A stretch of 64,000 nucleotides of DNA from Paraburkholderia sp. BL10I2N1. GTDB lineage: Bacteria; Pseudomonadota; Gammaproteobacteria; Burkholderiales; Burkholderiaceae. The notes under the pieces were generated by a model. It worked only from the letters and a program-made list of their open reading frames with translations. It searched no databases and was not told the DNA's origin. The first letter of the stretch is position 1. Each line of letters opens with the position of its first letter. Positions 54,753 to 62,964 of the stretch are shown piece after piece. The stretch lies in NCBI RefSeq assembly GCF_004361815.1, contig NZ_SNWA01000001.1, positions 3,968,001-4,032,000 of the forward strand, given 5' to 3'. Both the position numbers and the translations under genes were made by a program.

Positions 54753-55805
54753 TTACGGAGCCGGATTCGGCTGCCGTTCGTGCAAAGCGTCGATTTCCGC
54801 GAGCGCTTCCGGCGACAGCTTCAGCTCGGCGCTTGCGATGTTTTCCTTCAGCTGATCGAGCGACGTCGCGCCGATCAGGTTGCTCGTCAGGAAAGGCTGG
54901 CTGTTGACGAATGCGAGAGCGAACTGCGCCGGCGACAGGCCATGGCGTTTCGCGAGCTCGACGTAACGCGTGGTCGCCTGCACCGACTGCGGCTTGCTGT
55001 AGCGCTGGAAGCGTTCGAACAGCGTGATCCGCGCGCCAGCTGGACGCGCGCCGCCTTCGTACTTGCCCGACAGCCAGCCGAACGCGAGCGGCGAGTATGC
55101 GAGAAGCCCCACGCCTTCGCGGTGCGTGAACTCGGACAGGCCGGTCTCGAAGGTGCGGTTCAACAGGCTATACGGATTCTGGATGCTGACGATGCGCGGC
55201 AGGCCCAGCTTCTCCGACGCGCGCAGGAACTGCGCGACGCCCCACGGGGTTTCGTTCGACACACCGATATGCCGAACCTTGCCTTCCTTCACGAACTCAG
55301 CGAGCACCGACAGCGTCTCTTCGATCGGCACCGTGTACGCATCGTCGATCCAGGGGTAGGCAGGACGGCCGAACGTCATCGTGCTGCGGTCTGGCCAGTG
55401 CAGCTGGTACAGATCGACGTAATCCGTCTGCAGGCGCTTGAGGCTGTCGTTGAGCGCTTCGGTGAGGTTCTTGCGGTCGAACTGGTTACCTTCGCCGCGA
55501 ATGTGCCGTGGATTGTGCGGCTGGCGCGCCGGGCCGGCGATCTTGGTGGCGAGCACGATTTTTTCGCGCGCGCTGCGATGCTGCGCGAGCCACGTGCCGA
55601 TGTAACGTTCGGTCGAGCCCTGCGTCTCAGGACGCGGCGGCACCGGGTACATCTCCGCCGCGTCGATCAGGTTGACGCCGTGGTCCAGCGCGTAGTCGAT
55701 CTGCGCATGCGCTTCGCTTTCGGTGTTCTGCTCGCCCCACGTCATCGTGCCGAGGCCGATTACGCTGACCTGTACATCGGTTGCGCCGAGTCTGCGGTAT
55801 TCCAT
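54753..55805 (-). CDS. Aldo/keto reductase, Tas-like
   Basis: 350 aa TIM-barrel NADPH-dependent reductase. The ATG at 55805 gives MEYRRLGATDVQVSVIGLGTMTWGEQNTESEAHAQIDYALDHGVNLIDAAEMYPVPPRPETQGSTERYIGTWL, the Tas/YajO arrangement. The catalytic tetrad is present: Asp in LIDAAEMY, Tyr in AEMYP, Lys in LATKIAGP and His in LYQLHWPDRST. The Tas-specific MYPVPPRPETQGSTE insertion is visible. The physiological substrate is unknown. Confidence 0.92.
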   Translation of the reverse strand: MEYRRLGATDVQVSVIGLGTMTWGEQNTESEAHAQIDYALDHGVNLIDAAEMYPVPPRPETQGSTERYIGTWLAQHRSAREKIVLATKIAGPARQPHNPRHIRGEGNQFDRKNLTEALNDSLKRLQTDYVDLYQLHWPDRSTMTFGRPAYPWIDDAYTVPIEETLSVLAEFVKEGKVRHIGVSNETPWGVAQFLRASEKLGLPRIVSIQNPYSLLNRTFETGLSEFTHREGVGLLAYSPLAFGWLSGKYEGGARPAGARITLFERFQRYSKPQSVQATTRYVELAKRHGLSPAQFALAFVNSQPFLTSNLIGATSLDQLKENIASAELKLSPEALAEIDALHERQPNPAP

Positions 55806-55936
55806 CGAACTGTTCCTGTTGGTTGAGTGAACGGAAAACGCTGAAGTTACCACGCCGGCGCGCAACCCGTGCAGGGCCGCTAGAATGACGCACCTGCGCA
55901 GCTCACGCGGATGGGCCGCCTTTCTTGTGGAGAGTC

Positions 55937-57373
55937 ATGCAGATGTCAGGTTCCTCGCCCGCTGCCATGCGCTCAGGTGATCCATCATTGATCGTCATGC
56001 TGGTGGCGGCGGCATTCTTCATGGAAAACCTCGACGGCACGATCATCGCCACCGCGTTGCCGCAGATGGCGCGCTCGTTCAATGTGCATGCGGTCGATCT
56101 CAGCATCGGCATCACGTCCTATCTGCTGACACTCGCCGTCTTCATTCCGATCAGCGGCTGGGCCGCCGACCACTTCGGCGTGCGCAACGTGTTCACGGCG
56201 GCGCTCGCGGTGTTCACGGCTTCGTCGGTGGTGTGCGGGATGACCAACGGGCTGGTTGAATTCACGGCGGCGCGCATCGTCCAGGGCATCGGCGGGGCGA
56301 TGATGGTACCGGTGGGACGCCTCGCGGTCCTGCGCGCGACGCGCAAGGAAGACCTGATGCGCGCGATCTCGATCATCACGTGGCCAGGCCTCGTCGCGCC
56401 GGTGATCGGGCCGCCGCTCGGCGGGCTCATCACGACGTACTCTTCGTGGCGCTGGATTTTCTGGCTGAACCTGCCGCTCGGCCTGATCGGGCTTGTTCTC
56501 GCGTGGCGCTTTATCGGCAACGAGCGTGACGCAGACAAGCGCCCGTTCGACGCGTTGGGCTTCGTGCTGACGGGCGTCGCCTGTACGGCGGTGATGTATG
56601 GGATGGAGCTGACCGGCCGCGCCGATGCGCCGTGGATTCGGGTACTGGCCTGTCTCGCGGTGGGGATCTCGGCAGGCGTGGCCGCGCTCGTTCATCTGCG
56701 ACGCGCGCCGTATCCGGTCGTCGATCTCTCCGCGTTCAAGGTGAAAACGTTCGCCGTTGCGATGGGCGGCGGGTCCCTCTTTCGCGTCTCGATCAGCGCC
56801 GTGCCGTTTCTTCTGCCGCTGATGTTTCAGGTCGGCTACGGCATGAACGCCTTCCGCTCCGGCTTGCTGACACTTGCCGTTTTCGCCGGCAATCTCGCCA
56901 TGAAGCTCGTCACGACGCCCGTGATGCGGCGTTTCGGCTTTCGCTCGGTGCTGCTCGCGAATGGCGCGTTTGCCGCGCTGTCACTGGCGGCGATGAGCCT
57001 GCTCACCCCCTCGACGCCGGCCTTCTGGATCGTTGCCGTACTGTTCGTCAGCGGTCTCGCGCGGTCGCTGCAATTTACCGCCATCAATACGCTCAGCTTT
57101 GCCGATGTGCCGAAGCTCCAGATGAGCGGCGCATCGACGCTGTCGAGCACGCTCGGACAGATGACGATGGGCATGGGCGTTGCGTTCGGCGCGATCGCAT
57201 TGCGGATCGCGGCATGGGCGCACGGGCACGAAGCGCAGTCGGTGACGCCCGCCGACTTCAGTCTCGCCTTCCTGTTTGTCGCGGCATTGGGCGGTGCCGC
57301 GCTCCTCGACGTGATCAAGCTCGACCGGCACGCGGGCGCGCACGTCAGCGGACATGGCAGGACCGAGGCCTGA
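55937..57373 (+). CDS. MFS drug exporter, DHA2 type
   Basis: 478 aa with ~13-14 hydrophobic segments. The N-terminal motif MVAAAFFMENLDGTIIATALPQMARSF is typical of DHA2/EmrB (motif D1). Motif A: GWAADHFGVRNVFTAALAVF. Motif C region: WPGLVAPVIGPPLGGLITTYSSWRWIFWLNLPLG. It probably exports amphiphilic compounds by proton antiport. Start choice between ATG 55937 and ATG 55943 is uncertain; TGGAGA lies just ahead. No EmrA-type partner is adjacent. Confidence 0.88.
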   Translation: MQMSGSSPAAMRSGDPSLIVMLVAAAFFMENLDGTIIATALPQMARSFNVHAVDLSIGITSYLLTLAVFIPISGWAADHFGVRNVFTAALAVFTASSVVCGMTNGLVEFTAARIVQGIGGAMMVPVGRLAVLRATRKEDLMRAISIITWPGLVAPVIGPPLGGLITTYSSWRWIFWLNLPLGLIGLVLAWRFIGNERDADKRPFDALGFVLTGVACTAVMYGMELTGRADAPWIRVLACLAVGISAGVAALVHLRRAPYPVVDLSAFKVKTFAVAMGGGSLFRVSISAVPFLLPLMFQVGYGMNAFRSGLLTLAVFAGNLAMKLVTTPVMRRFGFRSVLLANGAFAALSLAAMSLLTPSTPAFWIVAVLFVSGLARSLQFTAINTLSFADVPKLQMSGASTLSSTLGQMTMGMGVAFGAIALRIAAWAHGHEAQSVTPADFSLAFLFVAALGGAALLDVIKLDRHAGAHVSGHGRTEA

Positions 57374-57430
57374 GCCGGGCACGCCGATTGCTGAAAGATG
57401 GCGCCACCGCACCCGCGAAGGATCGTCGCC

Positions 57431-57670
57431 ATGAACGTCAATGAGATGCCCGCTCCCGCCGAATTCGACGGCCCGTCTGCCCCGCCGCCGGCGCCCGATT
57501 CCTTGATTTCATTTGACCCGGTCGCGCGGAAGAAAGGCGGCACGTTCTCCGAATCGCTCGCGCTCGGCATCGCGCGGATATTCGGCCTTGAACCGTTTCT
57601 CGCCGAGTCGCCCGATCAATCAGAGTCCCCCGCTTCCGACCGGTCGATTCGTCCGGACCTGAAACGCTAG
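57431..57670 (+). CDS. Small hypothetical protein
   Basis: 79 aa starting MNVNEMPAPAEFDGPSAPPPAPDSLISFDPVARKKGGTFSESLALGIARIFGLEPFLAESPDQ. GAAGGA is placed eight bases ahead of the ATG. It is rich in Pro, Ser and Asp with one possible amphipathic helix (SESLALGIARIFGL). No recognisable family and no signal peptide. It lies 57 bases after the exporter and could be co-transcribed. Confidence 0.45.
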   Translation: MNVNEMPAPAEFDGPSAPPPAPDSLISFDPVARKKGGTFSESLALGIARIFGLEPFLAESPDQSESPASDRSIRPDLKR

Positions 57671-57689
57671 GACAGCGGCCCTGCGCAAA

Positions 57690-57711
57690 AGGTGCAAACC
57701 AGGTGCAAACC
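57690..57711. repeat. Perfect 11-bp tandem direct repeat
   Basis: AGGTGCAAACC occurs twice head to tail (57690-57700 and 57701-57711), one helical turn apart, in the spacer before the secreted hypothetical gene. It could be a pair of transcription-factor sites or a slippage duplication. Confidence 0.7.
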
Positions 57712-57839
57712 GCGACTGACAAGAAGACCACGCCAGACCTCAACCGACGATCCAGGCGCGGAAATAGTTGCAATAGCCAGGAAAACTGCGCGACGGAGCT
57801 TTCGGCGCGCAGCGTGCACACAGAGTAAGGAAGGGCATC

Positions 57840-58310
57840 ATGGAAAAACTCAACCAGACTGTTTCAGACACGGCATTCGCGTCGAAGGCTGCGCTATCGA
57901 TCATCGTGCTGGCGATCGGTGCGCTGCTGCCTGGCGTCGCCCGCTCGGACGACACGCCGAGTCCGTGCGCCGCACTCAAACGGATCGTCGCAGCGGCCCC
58001 GGACGGATTCGCGTCGCTAAGCCCGGACGACAGCCGAAACGTGGCGCAACCTTATGGCGACGACACGCAGTGCAGCGCGAGCCACGCCAGCTATCAATGT
58101 CTATGGACTCCACGTCACGACGCCGGCTCCACCACGGATGCGCTGGAGGCCGTCGCGGCCGATATCGCATCGTGTCTGCCTGACGCAACGCACGACCAGA
58201 ACTCGCCGGCCCGCCAGCACTTCTATCTCGGCGCGCGCGGGCAGCGCACGCAGATCACCGCTACGACCGCAGGCGCGAACAAGCTCAAACTGGTGGTGTC
58301 GGGAAAATGA
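57840..58310 (+). CDS. Secreted hypothetical protein
   Basis: 156 aa. The N-terminus is long (MEKLNQTVSDTAFASKAALSIIVLAIGALLPGVARS) with a hydrophobic core near residues 18-33 and probable cleavage before DDTPSPCAAL. Four Cys remain in the mature part, compatible with disulfides (CAALKRIVAAAPDGF; DTQCSASHASYQCLW; ADIASCLPDATHD). No family recognised. AAGG ahead of the ATG fits a ribosome-binding site. It is convergent with the XRE-cupin gene. Confidence 0.6.
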   Translation: MEKLNQTVSDTAFASKAALSIIVLAIGALLPGVARSDDTPSPCAALKRIVAAAPDGFASLSPDDSRNVAQPYGDDTQCSASHASYQCLWTPRHDAGSTTDALEAVAADIASCLPDATHDQNSPARQHFYLGARGQRTQITATTAGANKLKLVVSGK

Positions 58311-58355
58311 CGTGCGCGTGATCAGCGCGCCAGACGTGGGCGCAGCCTGGTTTTC

Positions 58356-58925
58356 CTAGCGGCGCACGAGCGCGACGACGTACACGCAGGGCTCCGCCCC
58401 GGGGTTGAAGAACTCGCAATCCGCTGGCGCGCCCAGTTGCAGACAGTCGCCTGCATTCAGTTGATGGGTCTGTGAGCCTTCGCGAAACGTCAGCGTTCCG
58501 CGTGTGACCCAGATCTGCTGATGCTGAAACACGAAAGCATCCGACGGATACGGCACGCTCACGCCAGCCGGTAACTCGATCTCGAGCAACTCCAGCACGC
58601 CGCCCGTCGCGGGCGATACCCGGCGACGCGTGTAACCCGTTTCCGGATCGCGCCAGAGCACCTGCTGCTCGCGGCGCGCGAGTCGCTCACCGGTCTGCTC
58701 GGCTAGCGCCAGAAGCGTTGACAGCGTCAAGCCGAAAGCACCCGACAGCCGGCCGAGCACCGTCGCGGTCGGACTCGCTTCGCCGCGCTCGATCTTGCTG
58801 ATCATCGCCTTCGATACGCCGGAGCGTTCCGCGAGTTCGCTCAGCGACCAGTTCCGGGCCTCGCGCTCGATCTTCACGCGGGAGGAAATCGCAAGGTTCA
58901 GATCGATCGACGCGGAATCGGACAT
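58356..58925 (-). CDS. XRE family regulator with C-terminal cupin domain
   Basis: 189 aa. The start at 58925 (MSDSASIDLNLAISSRVKIERE) is preferred because a TATAAT lies 43 bases upstream; an in-frame GTG at 58964 would sit on the promoter. HTH: WSLSELAERSGVSKAMISKIERGEASPTATVLGRLSGAFGLTLSTLL. The cupin domain (IELPAGVSVPYPSDAFVFQHQQIWVTRGTLTFREGSQTHQLNAGDCLQLGAPADCEFFN) probably binds a small effector. It is divergent from the FMN monooxygenase operon and is the obvious candidate regulator. Confidence 0.85.
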   Translation of the reverse strand: MSDSASIDLNLAISSRVKIEREARNWSLSELAERSGVSKAMISKIERGEASPTATVLGRLSGAFGLTLSTLLALAEQTGERLARREQQVLWRDPETGYTRRRVSPATGGVLELLEIELPAGVSVPYPSDAFVFQHQQIWVTRGTLTFREGSQTHQLNAGDCLQLGAPADCEFFNPGAEPCVYVVALVRR

Positions 58926-58967
58926 GGAGGAAAGAGGATAGACAGGAGCGGTTTTTGCCGCCACGCA

Positions 58968-58973
58968 TTATAC
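58968..58973 (-). promoter_or_regulatory. TATAAT -10 element for the XRE-cupin gene
   Basis: A perfect TATAAT on the minus strand, 43 bases before the chosen start. The -35 region is only weakly matched (CCTGAAC). Confidence 0.5.
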
Positions 58974-59066
58974 CGGCGGCCTGTTCAGGACCCGGGCGCC
59001 GTCAGGCCAGCTTGAGATCCGGCGGATTCATTCAGTTTGCTGCAGGTCCTAGCTTCACACAACGTC

Positions 59067-59095
59067 TTGCATAGTGTTTTTTTGTCCACTATATT
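59067..59095 (+). promoter_or_regulatory. Sigma-70 promoter of the monooxygenase operon
   Basis: TTGCAT (59067-59072), exactly 17 bases, TATATT (59090-59095). The inverted repeat at 59099-59115 lies immediately downstream, where a repressor would block initiation. The start codon is 77 bases after the -10. Confidence 0.65.
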
Positions 59096-59098
59096 AAA

Positions 59099-59115
59099 CG
59101 CACGATCAACGTGCG
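59099..59115 (+). promoter_or_regulatory. Operator-like inverted repeat CGCACG-N5-CGTGCG
   Basis: CGCACG (59099-59104), ATCAA, CGTGCG (59110-59115). It starts 3 bases after the -10 element of the monooxygenase promoter, so it covers the expected transcription start. It is a likely binding site for the divergent XRE-cupin regulator, although no second copy was seen by that gene's own promoter. Confidence 0.55.
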
Positions 59116-59171
59116 AAGCGCAGTCAGGTCGTGTGAGCGCAGGTACTCCGCAACCTCCACCGGAACACGCC

Positions 59172-60563
59172 ATGCCGAAGGAAATCCTCCTCAACGCTTT
59201 TGACATGAACTGCGTCGGGCACATCCAGCAGGGTTTATGGACGCACCCGCGCGATCGCTCTGACCGCTACACCGATCTGCAATACTGGACCGATTACGCA
59301 CGCACGCTGGAGGCTGGTCTTTTCGACGGCATTTTCTTCGCCGATGTGGTGGGTGTCTACGATGTCTACGGCGGCAGCCCGGATGGCGCGATCCGCGGCG
59401 GCGTGCAGGTGCCGGTCAACGACCCGACCCTGCTGATTCCGGCGATGGCCGCCGCGACGCGTCATCTGTCGTTCGGCGTGACGTGCAATCTCACCGTCGA
59501 GCAGCCGTTTCTGTTCGCGCGCCGCATGTCGACGCTCGATCATCTGACACGTGGACGTATCGGCTGGAACATCGTCACCGGCTACCTGAATAGCGCCTCG
59601 CGCGCGATCGGCCTCACGGGCCAGATGGCGCACGACGACCGCTACGACCTCGCCGACGAATACATGGAACTCGTCTACAAGCTGTGGGAATGCAGCTGGG
59701 AGGACGATGCCGTGTTGCGCGACAAGGCACAGGGCATCTACGCGGATCCTGCCAGGGTTCATGTGATTCACCATCATGGCAAACAATATCGCGTCGACGC
59801 CATGCATTTGAGCGAACCTTCGCCGCAGCGTACGCCGGTGCTCTATCAGGCCGGCTCGTCGACGCGCGGAAAGCAGTTCGCCGCGGCCCATGCTGAATGC
59901 GTCTTCGTCAACGGCCAGGCGAAACCCGCCGTAAAAGCCATCGTCGACGACATTCGGGCACAAGCCGTCGCGCGCGGCCGCAGCGCAGATGACATCAAGG
60001 TTTTCCTCGGCCAGACAGTGATTACCGGCCGTACCGATGCGGAAGCACGGGAAAAATACGCCGGGTACCAGCGCTACGTGAATTCCGAAGCGGCGCTCGT
60101 CCACGCAGCAGCCTCCCTCGGCATCGATTTCGCCCGCTACGACCTCGACGAGCCGATCGAAACCGGCAAGAGTCAGGCAATCGTGTCGAACGTCGAAGCG
60201 ATGACTCGCGCGGCTGGCCCGAAGTGGACGAAGCGCAAACTGCTCGAACAGATGGTGCTGGGTAGCCGCCAGACGCCGCTCGTCGGCGCAGCCGAACGCG
60301 TCGCCGACGAACTCATCGCCTGGAGCACTGAGGCGGGCGTCGACGGTTTCAATCTGTCGCGTACGGTCGCGCCCGAATGCTTCGACGATTTCATCGAGTT
60401 TGTGGTGCCGATCCTGCAGGAGCGCGGCGCCTACAAGCGTGCCTATCGCGAAGGCAGTCTGCGCGAAAAGCTGTTCGGTCACGCCCGTCTGCCGGCCAGC
60501 CACACGGCTGCGCAGTTTCGCGCGCCGTCATGCGCGGCAGCGCCAGCCGACCCAACCTGCTGA
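59172..60563 (+). CDS. FMN-dependent monooxygenase, NtaA/SnaA/DszA family
   Basis: 463 aa bacterial-luciferase-like enzyme: EILLNAFDMNCVGHIQQGLWTHPRDRSDRYTDLQYWTDYARTLEAGLFDGIFFADVVGVYDVY, then MSTLDHLTRGRIGWNIVTGYLNSASRAIGL (FMN-binding region), VLYQAGSSTRGKQFAAAHAECVFVNG and SEAGVDGFNL-type C-terminus. This group oxidises nitrilotriacetate, pristinamycin precursors, dibenzothiophene sulfone or alkanesulfonates using FMNH2. FMNH2 would come from the adjacent flavin reductase (51 bases downstream). The actual substrate cannot be read from sequence. An upstream ATG at 59037 lies in the -35 region and is rejected. Confidence 0.88.
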   Translation: MPKEILLNAFDMNCVGHIQQGLWTHPRDRSDRYTDLQYWTDYARTLEAGLFDGIFFADVVGVYDVYGGSPDGAIRGGVQVPVNDPTLLIPAMAAATRHLSFGVTCNLTVEQPFLFARRMSTLDHLTRGRIGWNIVTGYLNSASRAIGLTGQMAHDDRYDLADEYMELVYKLWECSWEDDAVLRDKAQGIYADPARVHVIHHHGKQYRVDAMHLSEPSPQRTPVLYQAGSSTRGKQFAAAHAECVFVNGQAKPAVKAIVDDIRAQAVARGRSADDIKVFLGQTVITGRTDAEAREKYAGYQRYVNSEAALVHAAASLGIDFARYDLDEPIETGKSQAIVSNVEAMTRAAGPKWTKRKLLEQMVLGSRQTPLVGAAERVADELIAWSTEAGVDGFNLSRTVAPECFDDFIEFVVPILQERGAYKRAYREGSLREKLFGHARLPASHTAAQFRAPSCAAAPADPTC

Positions 60564-60614
60564 CGCAGCAAGCGGCAAGCCGGTAGCACGACGATCTTTA
60601 TCGCAGAGAATCCT

Positions 60615-61115
60615 ATGGTCGACAAAGCCACCTTCCGCGACGCGATGGCCGGACTGGGCGCCGCCGTCAACATCATCACCAGCGATGGCGAAGCCGGACG
60701 CGCCGGCTGCACGGCGTCGGCCGTCTGCGGCGTGACGGATGAGCCGCCTACCCTGCTCGTCTGCATCAATCGCAGCAGCCGCAACAATGCGGCGTTCCGC
60801 GACAACGGTCGCCTGTGCGTCAACGTGCTGAGCGCGGAACAGCAGACGCTCGCCGCGAAGTTCGCCACGCCTGCGCTGTCCATGGAGGGGCGTTTCGCGG
60901 CTGCGCAGTGGGACACGCTCGTCACAGGGGCGCCCGCGCTGCACGGCGCTGTCGCATCGCTCGACTGCGAGATCGAGTCCGTCACCGAGGTCGGTACGCA
61001 TACGGTGTTCTTCTGCGCGGTGAAGGCAGCGCGAACCCGCGACGGCTGCGATGCACTGATCTACTATGGGCGCAACTACCATCGCGTTGGCGCTGTGTCC
61101 GCGCATGTCGCCTAA
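60615..61115 (+). CDS. Flavin reductase domain protein (HpaC/NtaB-like)
   Basis: 166 aa. FMN-binding split-barrel fold: MVDKATFRDAMAGLGAAVNIITSDGEAGRAGCTASAVCGVTDEPPTLLVCINRSSRNNAAFRDNGRLCVNVLS, ending DCDALIYYGRNYHRVG-type sequence (DALIYYGRNYHRV). These short NADH:flavin oxidoreductases supply free FMNH2 to two-component monooxygenases, here the preceding gene. Its 3' end overlaps the start of the MFS gene. Confidence 0.9.
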   Translation: MVDKATFRDAMAGLGAAVNIITSDGEAGRAGCTASAVCGVTDEPPTLLVCINRSSRNNAAFRDNGRLCVNVLSAEQQTLAAKFATPALSMEGRFAAAQWDTLVTGAPALHGAVASLDCEIESVTEVGTHTVFFCAVKAARTRDGCDALIYYGRNYHRVGAVSAHVA

Positions 61116-62376
61116 CCCTGGCTCCTCGCACGTGACGACCTCTCCTCCCGGCCTCGCCCAACCCGCCAGCACGAAGCGCGGCAAGACGCGCTCGCTCGTC
61201 ATCCTGCTGCTGTGTCAGGTAGGCGCGATGAGCGTGTGGTTCTCGTCGTCGGCGGTCGTCGCGATCGTCAGGCAGGTGCAGGGTATCTCCGCGCTGCAGG
61301 CAACCTTGCTGACGAGCGCGGTCCAGGCGGGCTTCGTCGCCGGCACGATTACAAGCGCGCTGCTGTCGCTCGCGGATCGCTACGATCCCCGACGGCTCTT
61401 CATGACGAGCGCGTTGGTCGCGGGCAGCGCAACCGCTTGCCTCGCGTTCATCGAACCGGCGGGCGTGGCCGCGATCGCGTTGCGCTTTCTGACCGGCATG
61501 TGCATGGCGGGCGTCTATCCGGTCGGCATGCGCCTCGCCGCCACGTGGGCGAACCGCGATCTCGGCCTGTTGATCGGCCTCCTGGTCGGCGCGCTGACGT
61601 TCGGCTCGGCGAGCCCGCATCTGCTTGCGGCGCTCGGCGGATCGAGCTGGCGCGCGATCTATGCGATAGCCGCGCTCTGCGCCCTCCTCGCCGGTATCGC
61701 GATCCTGCTCTGCGATGTCGGGCCCACCATGGCCCGCGCGACGCGCATCCAGTGGTCCGCGCTGGCCGGCGCATGGCGCAACCCCGCGCTGCGGCTCGCG
61801 AACCTCGGTTACCTCGGTCACATGTGGGAGTTGTATGCGATGTGGGCATGGCTCGCCGTGTTCCTGCAGACGAGCTTCGCAGCCGCTGGCATCAGTCACG
61901 CACGACAGGCGGCCGAATGGCTGACGTTCGCCGCGGTGGCGGCGGGCGCGCTCGGCGCGTGGCTCGGCGGTGTGCTGGCAGACCGTGTCGGGCGCACGAC
62001 GGTCACGATCGGCGCAATGGCCGTGAGCGGCGCATGTGCGGCCGTGATGGGCTGGCTTCTGGGCGCGCCGGTATGGCTCGTCGTGGGTGTTGCGCTGGTG
62101 TGGGGCGTGTCGGTGATTGCCGATTCGGCACAGTTCTCGGCCAGCATCGCAGAACTCGCCGAGCCCAACTCGATCGGCACGCTGCTTACCGCGCAAACCT
62201 GTGCGGGCTTTCTGCTCACGCTCGTCAGCATTCATCTCGTGCCTGACGTCGTGGCGTTCGCCGGTTGGCCCGGCGCGTTCAGCATGCTCGCGGCGGGCCC
62301 GTTCCTTGGCTGTATCGCGATGGCGCGCCTGCGCCGTCACCCCGATGCGCGACGGCTGGCGGGCGGCAAAGGATAG
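61105..62376 (+). CDS. MFS transporter, cyanate/nitroimidazole (CynX/NimT)-like
   Basis: 423 aa with 12 hydrophobic segments. LLLCQVGAMSVWFSSSAVVAIVRQVQGISALQATLLTSAVQAGFVAGTI, LADRYDPRRLFMTSALVAG (motif A), ALRFLTGMCMAGVYPVGMRLAATWANRDLG and AALGGSSWRAIYAIAALCALLAG. The start is uncertain: ATG 61105 overlaps the reductase gene by 11 bases; GTG 61132 is an alternative. Its place after the monooxygenase and reductase suggests uptake of the substrate or export of the product. Confidence 0.82.
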   Translation: MSPNPGSSHVTTSPPGLAQPASTKRGKTRSLVILLLCQVGAMSVWFSSSAVVAIVRQVQGISALQATLLTSAVQAGFVAGTITSALLSLADRYDPRRLFMTSALVAGSATACLAFIEPAGVAAIALRFLTGMCMAGVYPVGMRLAATWANRDLGLLIGLLVGALTFGSASPHLLAALGGSSWRAIYAIAALCALLAGIAILLCDVGPTMARATRIQWSALAGAWRNPALRLANLGYLGHMWELYAMWAWLAVFLQTSFAAAGISHARQAAEWLTFAAVAAGALGAWLGGVLADRVGRTTVTIGAMAVSGACAAVMGWLLGAPVWLVVGVALVWGVSVIADSAQFSASIAELAEPNSIGTLLTAQTCAGFLLTLVSIHLVPDVVAFAGWPGAFSMLAAGPFLGCIAMARLRRHPDARRLAGGKG

Positions 62377-62488
62377 TTCAACGCGCTTCGGTTGCCGCGC
62401 TGGGGATTGAGCTTGCGCATGCCCGCGCCGCAAGCGCCCTACGCTCGCCGCGCGCCATGCGCGCCGACCACCTGCATCGCCCCACGGC

Positions 62489-62944
62489 TCAGGCGCCGTG
62501 CACCGTCACCTCTTCGAGACGCTTGCGCAACTGCTCCGCGTTCCTGATACCCGGCAAACGTCGCACCGGATGAGCCGCGTCGCTCGTCTTCAGGATGACC
62601 GAGCCGGTACCGAAGATTCGCTGCCACCACGGATGAACCGTCGTCACACCTCTGATAAGCGAAAGATCCAGGCTCGACACGCGCCGACGCAGGATTCCTT
62701 GGGTCCAGGTGATCCGTTCGGTGTCAATAACGATCTCGGTAAGCGCCGTCTTGAGGAACGGCAAGCCGACACCGATCATGACAGCCGCTGCCTGGATCAG
62801 CACGAGACGCCACTGGAACGGGAATTCATCCGACGCATAGAGATGGATCGCGCCAACCAGCGCGATGACCACGCCGCCTTTCAGAAACGCCGGAATATTG
62901 ATGACCTGAGAAGGCGCACCGCTGAAAATCACCTGCCTCGCCAT
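62489..62944 (-). CDS. Membrane-anchored PH-domain (bPH2) protein
   Basis: 151 aa. The start MARQVIFSGAPSQVINIPAFLKGGVVIALVGAIHLYASDEFPFQWRLVLIQAAAVMIGVGLPFLKTALTEIVIDTERITWTQGILRRRVSSLDL shows two membrane helices followed by a bacterial PH-like domain (DUF304/bPH2) with ITWTQGILRRRVSSLDLSLIRGVTTVHPWWQRIFGTGSVIL. Its role is unknown; related proteins sit in the envelope. It starts 20 bases after the dinB stop and may be co-transcribed with it. Confidence 0.75.
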   Translation of the reverse strand: MARQVIFSGAPSQVINIPAFLKGGVVIALVGAIHLYASDEFPFQWRLVLIQAAAVMIGVGLPFLKTALTEIVIDTERITWTQGILRRRVSSLDLSLIRGVTTVHPWWQRIFGTGSVILKTSDAAHPVRRLPGIRNAEQLRKRLEEVTVHGA

Positions 62945-62964
62945 CACACTTGTCCTTTCATTGA

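Noticed and set aside
60982..62433. A 483-codon minus-strand open frame opposite the MFS gene
   Set aside because: Composition is Arg/His/Glu-rich without any motif, as expected for an antisense shadow. The plus-strand frame has 12 clear membrane segments.
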